Below are positions 22,088-33,124 of a stretch of 64,000 nucleotides of DNA, one piece after another. The stretch covers positions 1,216,295 to 1,280,294 of the forward strand of contig PCDI01000003.1 of assembly GCA_002778195.1 (NCBI GenBank), given 5' to 3'. Both the position numbers and the translations under genes were made by a program. The notes under the pieces are model-generated. The model was not told the origin of the DNA and made no database searches. It saw only the letters and a program-made list of their open reading frames with translations. Source of the stretch: Raffaelea ambrosiae. Taxonomy: Eukaryota > Ascomycota > Sordariomycetes > Ophiostomatales > Ophiostomataceae. Every line of letters starts with the position of its first letter. Within the stretch, counting starts at the first letter, position 1.

Positions 22088-22694
22088 ATGGTAATGGTAT
22101 TCTTCTTGTGACCAGGCTGTGCATCACGGCAGTCGCTAGTTCTGACCTGTCCTATCTAACACACCCTTGTTTTTTTTTTTTTCTCCCTTTTCATAGTCTT
22201 CCCTCCGCATCGTCCCGGCTGAGGCCCATACCGCTTCCTTCAGCCACATCGGCGCCCGCGACAAGGGCGCCCCGTCCGCCCCCGGCGTCCACGATCTTCT
22301 CAGAAAGGGTGTGGCTCCTGTCGCTACGGCTGCCGCATCGACTGGTGCTGCTGCGGGTGCTCCCTCCATCGACTCCTCCCACCCCCTGGAGGCCCGGCTC
22401 AAGCAGTGGGAGGCCACCCGCGAGGCCCTCCGGATGGAGACGCTGCGGCGCTCCTTTGGCGTGGCCGAGCCGGTCCGCCGCGGCATGGAGCTCAAGATTA
22501 CGCGCGAGGGCGAGTGGCGGCCGCTGGCGCTGTCGGCGTCGAACACGCACACGGGCCATCTGGCGAGCGTGCACGAGGACATTCTGCTGGGGCGGGACAC
22601 GATGGTGGAGTGGGAGGATGTGTTCGCGGGCGCACCGGAGCAGCGGACGGTGCCGACGGTGCACGAGGAGATGGAGCGGAAGGTGAGGATGTAA
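22088..22694 (+). CDS. UMP1: Proteasome maturation factor UMP1
   Basis: Ump1 is the short-lived chaperone of 20S proteasome half-mers that is degraded on completion of the particle (family knowledge). The protein is 166 residues, as expected. Exon 1 is only the ATG (22088-22090). The intron 22091-22196 (GTAATG...TTTTCATAG, with a T-tract before the acceptor) is followed by exon 2 (22197-22694), beginning SSLRIVPAEAHTASF. Family marks are HPLEARLKQWEATREALRME, RRSFGVAEPVRRGMELKI and VHEDILLGRDTMVEWEDVF. Without the intron the reading frame has no ATG before the conserved SLRIVP start, so the minimal first exon is well supported. An Ala-rich insert (about residues 40-55) is the only unusual section. 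Confidence 0.9.
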
Positions 22695-24094
22695 AGAAGA
22701 GGACGAGGACGAGGAGGAGGAAGATGACGACGATGAAATCACGGAAAGAACAGAGGCTGGTTCAAAAGGGGGGGGGGTTCAAAATCACAGAACAAAAGAA
22801 CGAAGTGTGGAGTGTGTGGGGGACGGTCAAACTCTCTAGATGGACATGCGTGCATCATCCTTTTTTTTTTTTTCCCTTTTATTTATCATTGTAACAACAA
22901 ATCCAGCAAATCAATCCAAAATCGACAACTCAAAGAGAGGGGGAAAAAAGCACCGGGCTTGATGAAAGAGACGGCTGCCTCGGGATGATTGTCTAGAATG
23001 GGTTGGTAACAAGGAGACATACAGCCCGGTCATTTGTTGTTTACACAGCTCCACCGTCTGTGTACGGTTCTCGCCGCCTCACAATCATGACTCGGCCACC
23101 ACAGGTTTCACGCTTCTCCATAGTGTACGGTTTGAACATCCGTATGTGACATATCTCTGTATCTATATTGCTCGCAGAAGGCGACTATTAAAAATACAGC
23201 AACTAAGCCAAAGGCAAGGGGACAAGACCAAGGCACCTGGGACAAGCGAAGAGGGTAAAAAAACCAACACAAAAGACCACGCAATGGAAATATAACAGTA
23301 AAGAAAAGGTACCACTCAAAACTTGTACAATGACGCCTGCCACTCTCCCCGGTCCTGGCTGTAGTAACGTTCAAAAGGAGAAGCGATTCAAGAAATACAG
23401 ATAAACAAGAAACGAGTAAGAACACCCAGAACAAAGAAATAACACCCAATGCTCCTCGAACCCCGGCAACATGATAAATGTAAGGATGAGAAAATACACA
23501 AATCCAACGTGAAGTGTAGCACAATGACAATAGAAGAAAGAAGCATGATGTGTTATATGCGGGTGTGGATGGTGTCTGCTGTGTATGGTGGGTTTCGAAA
23601 ACAAGAGAATGTAAGGAAATGGGAAACAGGAGCCTCATAGCCATGTATGCTGTCTGTTGTGTCAAAAGCTTGAAAATCAAAGAAGCTTGACTGCTCGTGC
23701 TTTTATGGGTTTTTTTTGGTGTTATCCGATTTTTGTTTTCCCTTCCCGGGTTTCCCGTCCTGCTTTTCTTCGTCTCGTCTTTTGTTTTGACCTCTTTAGT
23801 CTTTGACCTCTTCTTTTCAACTCTTTTTGAAGATGCTTCCGGTCCATGACAAATAATCAAACATCAAATAGACACCAAAGGCGCAATGCAAAGGGCGGGA
23901 GATCAAAGGCGATAACGAAACGCAGGCAAGCAGAAACAACAAAACGAAGAAGCTACCGAGCAATGCAGGCAATGGCAGAAATGGCAGGCAATGGCAAGCG
24001 ACAGACAGTGACAAAGCTGAAGGATATAGACAAGCCCGAGTGCATCCTTCCTGTGCACAGGGAGTTGCGTGTTTGTGTAAAATAAGCGCAATGC
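22695..24094. other. Convergent 3' region of UMP1 and UBL genes
   Basis: About 1.4 kb of AT-richer sequence holds the two 3' UTRs. Long A- and T-tracts occur, for example near 22859-22873. A 250-codon open frame on the minus strand (23108-23860) is discussed as rejected. Nothing else was recognised. Confidence 0.3.
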
Positions 24095-25066
24095 TTATAA
24101 AATGACACAGCACCCGCCGCCGCCCTCGCGAGACCGTCCCTCCCGGCTGCTGCTCTTACCCTTAGCAGCCTCGTCTTCTTCCATCATCTCGGCAGGGCGG
24201 ACGGACATGTGGACCACGTTGGGTGACTCTGCGCTGAATTGGTATTCTGCGAGATGTTAGTATTGGAAGTGAAGTGCTTGTGGGCTACGAGCCTCCCTCC
24301 ACAACAGCAGAAACAGAACAGGCCGAGAATAGAACCCAACAGCAAACGATTCCAGTTGACTGCACTTACTCTTCAGTTGCTCCTTATCGTCGAGCAGTTT
24401 ACCAAAGTGGATGAGACGAATACTGCTGGGACTGGCCGGCTTGGCCTCCCACTCGTCGCGCCATTCGCGCAGAATCAACTCCTTCAGTTTATAGACCGAG
24501 ATGCTGAAGGGATCCACGTGGCCGGACTCGGTCACGTCTGGCACCTCGACGTTCCGCTTGGCGAGGTATCTCTCGTCAATGCGGTAGGGGTGTCTGGCGC
24601 CGGTGGGCAGCAGCAGTGTGATATTGCAGACCAGGTGGCCGTCGGCAGACGCGCTGCCGCCGCCGGCCAAGTCGTCGGTGTGGTGCTCAATAGACAGAGA
24701 GTCGGCACGGCCTCGTGACGATGCGACGACAGCGGCAGCCAGTGGGGCGACCCGTGAGGCTTCTGTTGAGGCGTCCTGTGCGGGTGTGCCAGCGGCAGCA
24801 CTCGAGGCAGCTTCTTGGGTCGGGACTGTGGTAGTCGTTTCGTCCTTCTTTGTGGTTTCCTCCTTATCTTTGCTCTCGGGCGGGGCAGTGGCGGTTGTTT
24901 CGTCCGTTGCTTGTGTCTGCTGTTCGGCTTCGCTGGGCTTAATCGAGCCGCTGGCCAGGGACGGTATTGACGTCGGCTGGGTTTCGGACTGCTTGTCCGC
25001 GCCCTCTACGGGGTCGGGTTTCCGTTCGTCGTTTGCGCCGCTCATGGTGGGCGCCAAATCGGACAT
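24095..25066 (-). CDS. Membrane-anchored ubiquitin-fold protein with CAAX box (UBL3/MUB-like)
   Basis: Exon 1 (25066-24370), intron 24369-24247 (GTAAGT...GCAG) and exon 2 (24246-24095) give 282 residues. The first about 140 residues are low-complexity Thr/Glu/Ala/Pro. The ubiquitin-like domain follows (about 143-255: HLVCNITLLLPTGARHPYR, PFSISVYKLKELILREW, SSIRLIHFGKLLDDKEQLKK, SPNVVHMSVRP). The tail ends GGGGCCVIL, so the last four residues CVIL form a CAAX box; the terminal Leu predicts geranylgeranylation. This layout, a UBL with a prenylated end instead of a diglycine, is that of the UBL3/MUB family, which binds E2 enzymes at membranes or sorts cargo. The long disordered head is not typical of plant and animal members. 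Start alternatives are 25045 and an upstream in-frame ATG at 25156. Confidence 0.8.
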
Positions 25067-25716
25067 GGTTGTAAAAGATGGGTGTGCGAGAGTATGGGTA
25101 TGACTGAAGGACGCAGTCCAGTCACAGCGGTTTGTCCTGTCAACCGGGGCGATCAAGGTACACTATCGGCGGCTGCGTCGTTATGTTTGCACAGATGTGC
25201 AGAGATGCTCGGAGACTGCTGCAAAGGGAGGCGGCAATCGTGGAGAAGATGCAAATCGACGGAAGACAGATAACGAACGTGTGGGACGTTTCTCGTGGGT
25301 ATCAAGAACAGGGAAACGAAAAGAGCACAAAAAAAGCTGGTCGCTGCTAGTGATACATGCAAGCAAAATGCGAAAGTGTCGAAAGAGGATCCGTCGAGAT
25401 GGGAGATTCGAGAGAGAGGCCAGCTGAGAGGAGAGAGGAGAGAGCTGAGAGGATCAAGAGAAACAAAATGGTCTCAAAGAGTCGAGCGAAGGCAAGTGTG
25501 GGTGCGTGTCGCCTCGGATCGGCAGTGCCGGATTATGCGTCTTCTTAATGGGTCCCTCCGAGAGGAACAAAAGGGAAATGAGCTATCGCCAAAAAGGGGA
25601 ATGAGCGATAACGGAACAAGTGCCTGGGCAGTGTCGAGAAGACGAGAGAGGGAGTCCGAGGAAGACGATGAGGACGACCAGCCGAGAAAGGTCAGCGCGA
25701 ACAGAGGCTGACCGGA

Positions 25717-25741
25717 GGGGGGGGGGGGGGGGGGGGGGGGG
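25717..25741. repeat. Poly-G tract, 25 bases
   Basis: Twenty-five consecutive G on the plus strand (C on minus), inside a purine-rich stretch upstream of the ubiquitin-fold gene. The length in the assembly may be inexact because such runs are hard to sequence. Confidence 0.9.
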
Positions 25742-25854
25742 AGAGAGTGAGACAGAGCGATACGCAAGAGCAGACGAGTGTGTGGGAGAAGGAGAAGAGC
25801 AGGAGAGGCGAGGAGACTGGAACGAGGAAGTAAGTGCGTTATAGCGAGAGAGTG

Positions 25855-25935
25855 GATTGGCTGGCCTGGCTGGCCTGGCTGGCGTGGACTGGCGGGCTGG
25901 CGTGGATTGGTGGATTTGGTGGGTTTTGGTGGACT
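25855..25935. repeat. Degenerate TGG/GGCCTGGCT minisatellite
   Basis: Successive units such as TGGCCTGGC, TGGCGTGGAC, TGGCGGGC, TGGCGTGGAT and TGGTGGATT follow each other without other sequence between them. Not coding as far as can be seen. Confidence 0.7.
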
Positions 25936-28196
25936 GGATTTGGCTGTCGTTATCTGGTCGGGTGGTGGCGGCCGTCGATGGAGAGCTGGCGAGGACGCGG
26001 AAAGGGCAGAGGAGACGGCAAATAGGAAAGCCGAGACGCAGAAGCACCGCGTTGTTGTATGTGCGAGCTGGAAGGGAGGGAGTTTGTTTGTTGCTGGTGT
26101 TGTCGGTGTCGTCTTCTGTTGTTGTTGGTGGCCGAGACTGTTTGTTGGAAAGAGCGCGACGATTTGGGAGGCCCTTTGAAAGGCCGCTGGTTTTATTCGC
26201 GGCGGTGGTTTGTGGGGAGGAGCATGGAAGGCAGGGAAGGAGCGACGGGGGACAAGAGCACAGGAGCACGCTGGCCCGGCTAACGGAAAACAAGACTTGG
26301 GCGGGTCCTGCTGTCTGGCGCCAGGACCACTGAAGATACGAGCCCGATTGGTCCGAGGCGGGCGGCGACTTCCTGCTCGCTAGTTACGGACAGCGCAATG
26401 CGGGTGGTTTGGAAGGAGCGATGGACGGTGTTGCAATGGAGCATTTCACTATTGTGGGTGCATTGCTGCTTCAGAGATATGCGCATACAAGAAGCGTACT
26501 CGTATGTGCGTAAGAGATTTATGACGGGAAAACGTAGACCAAAAGCTTATCCGGCCAGACAAGCTCAAGCAGCAAAGACAGAGACCAAGACAGACCAGGA
26601 CAGGCAAGCAGCAACCACGCAAACAGGAGGCTGAACAGGAGTCAAACAGGGGCCAAACAGGAGTCGAGGATGCATGCATAGAACCCCCCCCCGACACCCT
26701 GCAGCGTTTCGCCCTCTGTCGCAGGCTGGCCAGCCAGCATTGCCGCTACGGTGCGCGCACGGTGTGCCTGACTCAGCGAGACGTGCTAGAGTGAGACGAA
26801 GCATTCCCTGTATTTCCAGTGTCTTGCCAGGTATCGGCAGGCCACTCGACCGCCCGAAATCGTCAATTTCAAGCCCCATGCCACCACTGTATTCACACAA
26901 TCCCCCAATCAACCTCAGTCTCCCCGCCACTGCCACCACATGTCACCATCGCCGTCCCCGAGCACGCCGAGAATTCCGGGAATATCCTCCCACACAACAC
27001 CACCCTTGTCAGTTTCCGTCAGTCTCTATGTGTCTCGTGTCTCGAGTTTCTGCCCAGCGCGCTAGAGCCCGTTTCCCACAATTTAACGCCCATGCCACGC
27101 GCTTTGCCGTGGCTGCTCAAATCACGATCTATGACGTAGCTTCTTGTCTTTTTTTTGGATTCTTGTGTCCTTTGCCTTGCCGTCTTCGGCCATGGCACTT
27201 TCATGTCAGACACTTACATAGCACAGATTTTGCACAGATTGTCAGATCCTGTCGACTTGGCAGCTTTTCTCCTTTGGGACGCGGGCTCTCCTTTGGGAAG
27301 TCGTCTTCTCGAGATGCTTACTATGTATTTGCCCCCTTCTCGTGACCGAAGTGCGTGTTCTTCCACTTCTGAACTGCTTCACTCGGTTCGTCCAATTGCA
27401 GGACTCTGTTGCACACTCTCGAAAACGCTTCCTATCCTCCCTTTCGACTCCAACTGCTGTCGCAATCCCCTTCCCTACTTGGAAGTCCGTCTCACCCTCC
27501 CACACATCGTCGGCTTCGGAAATCAATTCGGCCTAGCCTGGCACCGTTCTTGTTCACTCTTTTGACGACAGTAGCAGTCAAGCCCGCATAGCCTAAAGTC
27601 CGCGGGCCCTGTGGTTTGTTGCTTTAGAAGAACATGCCTCTCTACCGTATGTCCTCACGTCTTGCAGATAATTTGCTGTCCACGTCAGACCCCAATCATC
27701 TGCCTTTGTTCATTCTACATAGTTAGTAGCCAAGGCTGGACAAGGTCGACCGGTTCGTCCGGCTAGCTGCTTTCACTCCAAGCAGCCAACCCCCCCCTTT
27801 CTAGCTGACCGTTCTTCTTTGTTTCCTGCCCCTGTTGTCAGCCGCGTCGTCTTTCTCGTCGAACAAACCATTCCCAGTCGTCTGGTACCAGCCCGGCTTG
27901 GCGTCACGCAAACCGAAGATCGACCCGTCTGACACGACACCATGTAATTGTGAAGAGTGGCTAGACACGCCATGTTTCCTGCCCCCCTAGAGGTCAATTA
28001 TTTTCGTGTAAGAAAACTAAAACGTGCTATTTTTCACGCTACAGCGTTACCACGTCGAAACGATTGCAAGCTGCTTTGCTTTTTCTATGGTATAGTTGAT
28101 GCTTCGTATTCCCTACATAAAACTGCTCCAATGGATCTGACATCTTGTGTTTAATTCGTGTATCTGCTTACGGCTGGGACGACTTTGCAGAACATC

Positions 28197-29711
28197 TCAG
28201 GATTTTCTTCGCGGCTGCTTTATCTCGGCTAACCAAGGATGGCAGAATGCGTCTTCAATGCTCAGCCTTCGTTCAGGTGTCCACATCATCAAGTCACCTA
28301 CAAAGCTAGCAAAGGTTCGCATCTCATCGTCTTTGAAGCGCGTGATCCGTTCCTGGAGGTCTGGCTCGTCCGGCAACGGCACAGGTCCAATCCATTGGCC
28401 TGGAGGTGTGTTAGAATGACATAATACTTCAGCTTTGCTTTAAATGGGGCAGAGCTTATTCACCTTCATCATCCCAATACTTCTTAGTTTCCTCGCTCCT
28501 AATAAGAAATTCCTCCGGAGGAGGACCCAATACAACCGTCATGGCAGCCAGATGAAGGGCATCGTTGAGTTCCTGGTCGTCTTTGTCATATACATCAAAC
28601 AACGACTTTGGCTCAAGCATATCCCACGTCTGTCATAGTCAGTACGAATCGCTGCGAAACAGGAGACTTTTCTTAGGACACCTACCACCAAGCCCAAGCT
28701 CCACCTGTCCACTGCCTTGCCCCAGGGCATCTTGAGAATGACTTCTGGCGCGCGGTACGGAGTGGGCATCGCCGGCGTCGTGTGTGGCTCTCCTAAGTGA
28801 GCTTGCCCAAAGTCACAGATTTTCAATGGGCCCAAACCGTCGAGTGCATTGCTCGAGACAATAATTTCTCTTCCGTCTTCAGTAACCTTTCTCGCGGATG
28901 GCGATGACATCTCGTCTTCTTCGAGACTAGAAAAAACCCCATCTCCCTTCGTAGAAATGAGGAGGTTACCCGAATGTAGGTCTAACGTTTGTGTTAGTAA
29001 CGGTTTTGCAGTTATGGTGCCAAAAGAAGTTGGAGCCATCAAAGAAGACACACCAGTATGGACAATATCGGCCACTTCGTGAAGAAAGTCGAGGCCGAGC
29101 AAGGTGTGCTGGACAGAGATTTTGGCAATCAGGGTTGGCAGCGTTTTCGACTCCTGCAAACTTTGATAGTTTCGTATACTCATTCCCAAGGGATCCAGGA
29201 CCGATACTTCGTGTTGTCCCTTGGGTCCGTCGACTGTAAATGACTCTTCGAGCTTCCCGACGTTGTGTCGGCCAGGATGGTTGGAATGAGCGAATGCGCG
29301 ACGGAGAACTTCGAAGATCTCCAGTTCGTGATCATGGGTCTCCAGGTTCGTGTAGACTTTCAATGCCCAGTACTTTTTCTTTTTCCTAATTTAATTCTGT
29401 TAAATACCGCAACGAACCCGGTGACAAACAAAGGGAAAAGGATGTCGCTCTCACGTCAAGTCTCGACAGAGCCACACAGTTGATGTCACTCCGTAACCCA
29501 GCTTCGCGACAACCTGGTAGCGGTCGTGCAGCACTTCGCCCATGCGGACAGGATAGTAGGAATTCTTGCTGTATCTGGGCATCCCCTCTTCCTCTACCGT
29601 CTCTGATGAGTCAAACAGAGGGAAGCCAGTTGTAGGAAACTGGCGTGGCGCAACGACCCTTCTCGGCGTGGCCCTGGCCGCAAAATTGAAGAGCGACTGA
29701 AATCGCTTCAT
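28197..29711 (-). CDS. SRPK-like serine/threonine protein kinase
   Basis: Five exons (29711-29455, 29385-29054, 28981-28686, 28629-28464, 28399-28197) give 417 residues. The N-terminal 55 residues are basic and Phe/Arg-rich. The kinase core shows the Gly loop KLGYGVTSTVWLCRDL, the VAIK-type lysine in KYWALKVY, the catalytic loop HTDLHSGNLL (HTD in place of HRD), DFG in LKICDFGQAHLGE, and YRAPEVIL. The SR-protein kinase style is seen in YWALKV, DLHSGN, RWSLGLVTWDMLEPKSLF and GPVPLPDEPDLQ. SRPKs phosphorylate RS-rich splicing factors; many Pezizomycotina carry expanded SRPK-like genes of unknown role, and this is probably one. Intron 1 (29454-29386) was chosen at ATTAG so that exon 2 opens with KKKK before YWALKV. 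An in-frame ATG at 29771 would add 20 residues. Confidence 0.85.
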
Positions 29712-30530
29712 AATGGAGGAATGAGAAATGTTGAACGTGGATAACAAATTTTCAACGGCCGGTTTTGGCACATGAAGAAATCGTATTCATCCTGGGTTTT
29801 ATTTTTTTAAAGCAACGACATATTTAAACCTTCTTCAACAAGAGCCAATGAGAAGGACTCTGGTAGGTTGCAAATAAGATTCTCCGCCTAGCCGCCCACG
29901 GTATTTTGGGGGGGGGGGGGGTGTGATCCTTGCTGGGCGCTTAAAGAATTGTATTTTTGGATTGATACATCTCTCAGAGTAAAAGACTGCCGCCTGAAAG
30001 CTGCTGTGACCCCGTCGATGACCAATTCTATTGCACCTATTGTCTCGACTGGTCTCATGCCTACCCCCCCCCCCTTTCAGAGACCTTCAGTATCGTAAAT
30101 TTATGAACCGTGACCCAAGCCGTCTTTTGGATGAGACTATTAGGTCCCAAGCTTTGCCAGATGACCTCTGAACATCAAGAAAGGACATTGGATAAAACCA
30201 GACTACTTCTGCGGCCTTGGCTGAGCCAATACCAAAATGACTTGATGTGAGAGAGGCTGTTGGTCTTTGGCGCATCTCTGGCTTGCTGTATACAAATTTC
30301 TCTTTCCCCGACACTCCAGGACTCGTCATTAAGTTGAAATAACACGGCAGTCGGATTGATATGTTTTCCGACGCTGTGACTCACAACAAGTATGTACCAT
30401 TTAAAAAGTAAGGCACCTATCTATCAAATGGGACATGGACACTTCGAACGCTTCAAGGGAATTTCCAACTCGAAGAAAAAGAAAGAGAAAAACAGAGAAA
30501 TAGAAAAAAAACAAGACAGCCTGGAAAACG
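29712..30530. other. Kinase upstream region, no gene seen
   Basis: A run of 14 G (29908-29921) and a run of 11 C (30064-30074) are the only notable features. Small frames on either strand have no family marks. Confidence 0.3.
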
Positions 30531-31052
30531 ATGCCCCTCCGTGTTGCTCCCGTCGAGCTGGCCGACTTTGACGCTCTCATCGGCCACGCCTCCCGGCACG
30601 ACCCCGGCGAGGACCTCGAGGCACCGCCAAGCCCGCTCTCCTGGCCGGTCCACAGCCGCGTCGAGGCCGAACAAAGAGCCCGCTGCTGCCTCGCCATGCA
30701 GCGGCAAAGATATCTCCAGGACCCGACAGTGCATTCATGAAAGTGGTGGCCGCCGCCGACGACGGCCATGATGGCAGCGACATTTGGCCGTGGCCTGGTG
30801 ACACTTTTGTCCCCACGGCTACGCGTATGAGCGGAAGCCCACTGGGAAATGGCCACCGACTACGGAGGGAATGTGGCCCTCCACAACCACATCTTGACCG
30901 CCAGCGACTCGTGCCGGGAGCAATGGATCGCCTCGCAAGGCCACCCCTGCCGGGTCGGAAGACGTACCAGGAGGCTTGAAGGGATTCCGGCTGGGGAACA
31001 TGCAATGGGACCCGAAGGAGAAACCGAGGAAAGAGGCAAAGTAGAATCGTAG
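30531..31052 (+). pseudogene. Possible GNAT-type N-acetyltransferase relic
   Basis: The frame from 30531 (MPLRVAPVELADFDALIGHA) looks like the start of fungal GNAT acetyltransferases, which open with an LRxAxxxDxxxL pattern. It continues with an Arg-rich helix ending YLQDPT and then stops at 30737. A second frame shifted by two bases carries on as AFMKVVAAADDGH, matching the family's next strand (xFxKVVD). The first frame then returns as NVALHNHILTASDSCREQWI, which resembles the helix after the central strand. No acetyl-CoA motif (RxxGxG/A) was found. Two compensating shifts and the absent C-terminal core suggest a decayed gene. An intron-based explanation could not be built. The family call is moderate to weak. 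Confidence 0.4.
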
Positions 31053-31111
31053 TAGAATCCTGGGCCTTGGTTTGGCTTTTGCCTTTGGCGGCTTTGGTAA
31101 TCGATTGTATG

Positions 31112-31163
31112 AATATATATATGTATACATACATATATATATGCATACATAAATATACATACA
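31112..31163. repeat. AT/ACAT microsatellite
   Basis: An interrupted run of TATA and ATAC units (ATATATATATGTATACATACATAT-like; not quoted in full) lies between the acetyltransferase relic and the secreted propeller gene. An ambiguous base N follows at 31236, before a T-tract. Confidence 0.8.
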
Positions 31164-31248
31164 TGGCTATTGGAAACTCGGCATCACGTCGTTGTCTTTT
31201 TTCCTCTCGAGAGCGAGCTTCTCCCATCTCTAGCCNTTTTTTTTTTTC

Positions 31249-32262
31249 TCACTCAATTGGAGGCGTCTTGTAGATGGCCCCATACTTGCTCACAATGTAC
31301 AAAACGTTCGCGTCTGCCTCCGTCCGTCCAAACACACAGTCCGTTGGCGGGTCCACCCCATATGCCACGGTCGCCGTCGTGCCGTCTGCCGACACCAGTT
31401 CGATGCCGCCCGCCTGGATGCCGACGTATGTCGCGCCCGTGGCTTGGTGCGTGGCAAAGCCCTCGGGACGGTCCTCGGCCAGCAGGGCCGAGATTTTGAC
31501 AGGTGCGCCCACCGCTGCTGCCTTGCCGTGACCATCCCTCGCCACCTGCTGCTTCCAGTAGCCTCCACCGAACGTGTTGGTGTAGTACACGTACGGCGCT
31601 GCGTAGTGCACGCCGTGGACGCCGGCAAGGCCGCCGTTGCGGCCCAGGCTGGTGTTGTCGCTGCTGAACACGGTGTAGTCGCCGCTTGCGAGGCTCATCG
31701 TGTAGAGAATGCCCTGGCCGCCGTCGGCGACAAAGACGGTGTGGGCATCGAGCGGTGTGACGCCGAGGAAGAACTGCGATCCTGGCACCTGGCGCTGGAC
31801 AAGCGTGGCCCGGGGCGGAGAAGAAGAAGAAGAAGAAGAAGAAAAAGAAGGAGATTCGTCGTAGTCACAGGCTTCTGAAAAGTCGACTATCCAGAGACCC
31901 CACGACCCGACACCCAAGGCGCCCGTCGTGGGCGTAAAGTTGCCGGACACAAGGGCAAACACGTCGGGGCGGATCTCGGTGATGCCCGTGAAGCCAACAA
32001 ACGGCCCAGACAGTTCGAGCACTTTGGTGGCACGGCCCGTCGATGGGTCAAAGGACCACAGTTCTGGCACGCCCGTGAAGGGCAGCAAGATTTGGCCGTT
32101 GGGCCGGACGGCCATGAACTCGACCCAGTGGCTCGTGTTGTAGAGGAATGTCGCATTGGGGACAGCAGCCTGGAGGGCGTCTGCATGGTGGTGAGGATGG
32201 AAGGGATACGACTTGACAGTCCTTGACACCAGGAGAGAAAAGAAGACAAGAAGTGAATACAT
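31249..32262 (-). CDS. Secreted six-bladed beta-propeller protein (SMP-30/gluconolactonase-like)
   Basis: A single exon of 337 residues. The first about 18 residues (MYSLLVFFSLLVSRTVKS) form a signal peptide, so the product is probably secreted. The rest has repeated blade-like strands such as FMAVRPNGQILLPFTG, FVGFTGITEIRPDVFALVSG, FFLGVTPLDAHTVFVADGG and TDCVFGRTEADANVLYIVS. This is the pattern of fungal SMP-30/TolB-like propeller proteins whose substrates are unknown. Several N-glycosylation sequons (NAT, NTS, NFT) fit export. A run of nine Ser interrupts a surface loop near 31815-31850. No metal or catalytic residues can be assigned safely. A lactonase role is therefore only one option. 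Confidence 0.75.
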   Translation of the reverse strand: MYSLLVFFSLLVSRTVKSYPFHPHHHADALQAAVPNATFLYNTSHWVEFMAVRPNGQILLPFTGVPELWSFDPSTGRATKVLELSGPFVGFTGITEIRPDVFALVSGNFTPTTGALGVGSWGLWIVDFSEACDYDESPSFSSSSSSSSPPRATLVQRQVPGSQFFLGVTPLDAHTVFVADGGQGILYTMSLASGDYTVFSSDNTSLGRNGGLAGVHGVHYAAPYVYYTNTFGGGYWKQQVARDGHGKAAAVGAPVKISALLAEDRPEGFATHQATGATYVGIQAGGIELVSADGTTATVAYGVDPPTDCVFGRTEADANVLYIVSKYGAIYKTPPIE

Positions 32263-33124
32263 ATTCTCTCTCTTTATGTCGAACAGTTCTCTGCGTATTC
32301 ACACGTCTCTGAGGTCTTCCTGCGACAACATGATTCATGCCCATGATGAGACAACCAAGAAAGAAAAGAAAGAGAAAAAAAAAAAGAACACTTTAAGTAT
32401 GGGCAAAGATTAGACATGGTCGCTCGGCGTAATGAGAAGGGAATGGGGATATCGAATCCTGTGTAGAAGTTGAACAGGTTGCATGCATTCCTTTATTTTT
32501 GTGACCTGCGTTGGCTGGAGCACCTAGCTGCTGTTCCCTGGCAAAGAGGATGGGTGGTGTGCGCCACAATCCGGCCGTGCCGCAGTATTTTGGTCTTTGT
32601 TGCAAGCACATGGTGGTCAGCCAATATATGTTATCTTTGCCTACGTTCCAGGGAGTTGGCGTCTGGGTGAACCGGGCCGTCTTGCAGGTCGTATGTCTGT
32701 CCCCAAACAGCAACTGTCGGCTCTATGCCATCCGCATCAGCCATGTGTAAGGTAAGCACGGGAATGATGCCTTTGGTCCAGCTTTCCGGGTTCGATGTTT
32801 TCAGTCTTTGGTCGGCTGCCTCGTTATCTTGCTGGTCCATCGTTTGTACCGAAACAAGCTGAGGTGGTTTAGTGATTTGTTTGCAAGACTGTCTGTGGCA
32901 AAGAGATGTTCTGCCAGCCTGCCAGATCAGTTTTTACGATTTCGAGCCTGTGAGTTTGGCAGAAACTTTCTATTTTTGCAAACCAGTGATCCAGAGATCT
33001 GGTGGAGTTGTCTCTGGGTATGTCTAGATTCTATGACACATTTACACTTTTTTTTTTTCATTCTGGGGAGAAAACGGCGGACAATGGATTTGACAAAAGC
33101 ACAGGTTAATGAGTTGAGACAGGT
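32263..33124. other. Region with one small unexplained frame
   Basis: The minus frame 32840-32631 (69 codons, MDQQDNEAADQRLKTSNPES...) has balanced composition and could be an exon of an unrecognised gene, but neither a partner exon nor a family match is visible. The remainder shows nothing. Confidence 0.25.

Larger units (their letters stand above)
25067..28196. other. 3.1-kb gene-poor region with G-tract and minisatellite
   Basis: No family-recognisable coding sequence was found. From 25400 to 25860 the plus strand is almost purely purine, so the UBL transcript leader would be pyrimidine-rich. A 25-base G run lies at 25717-25741. A degenerate TGGC-type minisatellite (GGCCTGGCT units) spans about 25855-25935. 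The 26.7-27.6 kb part is CT-rich with no convincing gene. Short C runs occur at 26686 and 27788. Confidence 0.35.

Noticed and set aside
23108..23860. 250-codon minus-strand frame with hydrophobic segments
   Set aside because: It lies in the converging 3' UTRs, has biased Lys/Thr then Phe/Leu composition, and no conserved pattern or splice context.
25583..26293. 236-codon minus-strand frame
   Set aside because: Low-complexity Ser/Pro/Ala sequence made of the G-run and minisatellite; no motif.
26674..27345. 223-codon plus-strand frame
   Set aside because: Composition follows CT-rich noncoding DNA, with no recognisable domain and no conserved exon-like boundaries.
30087..30329. 80-codon minus-strand frame
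   Set aside because: Short, no motif, no splice partner.
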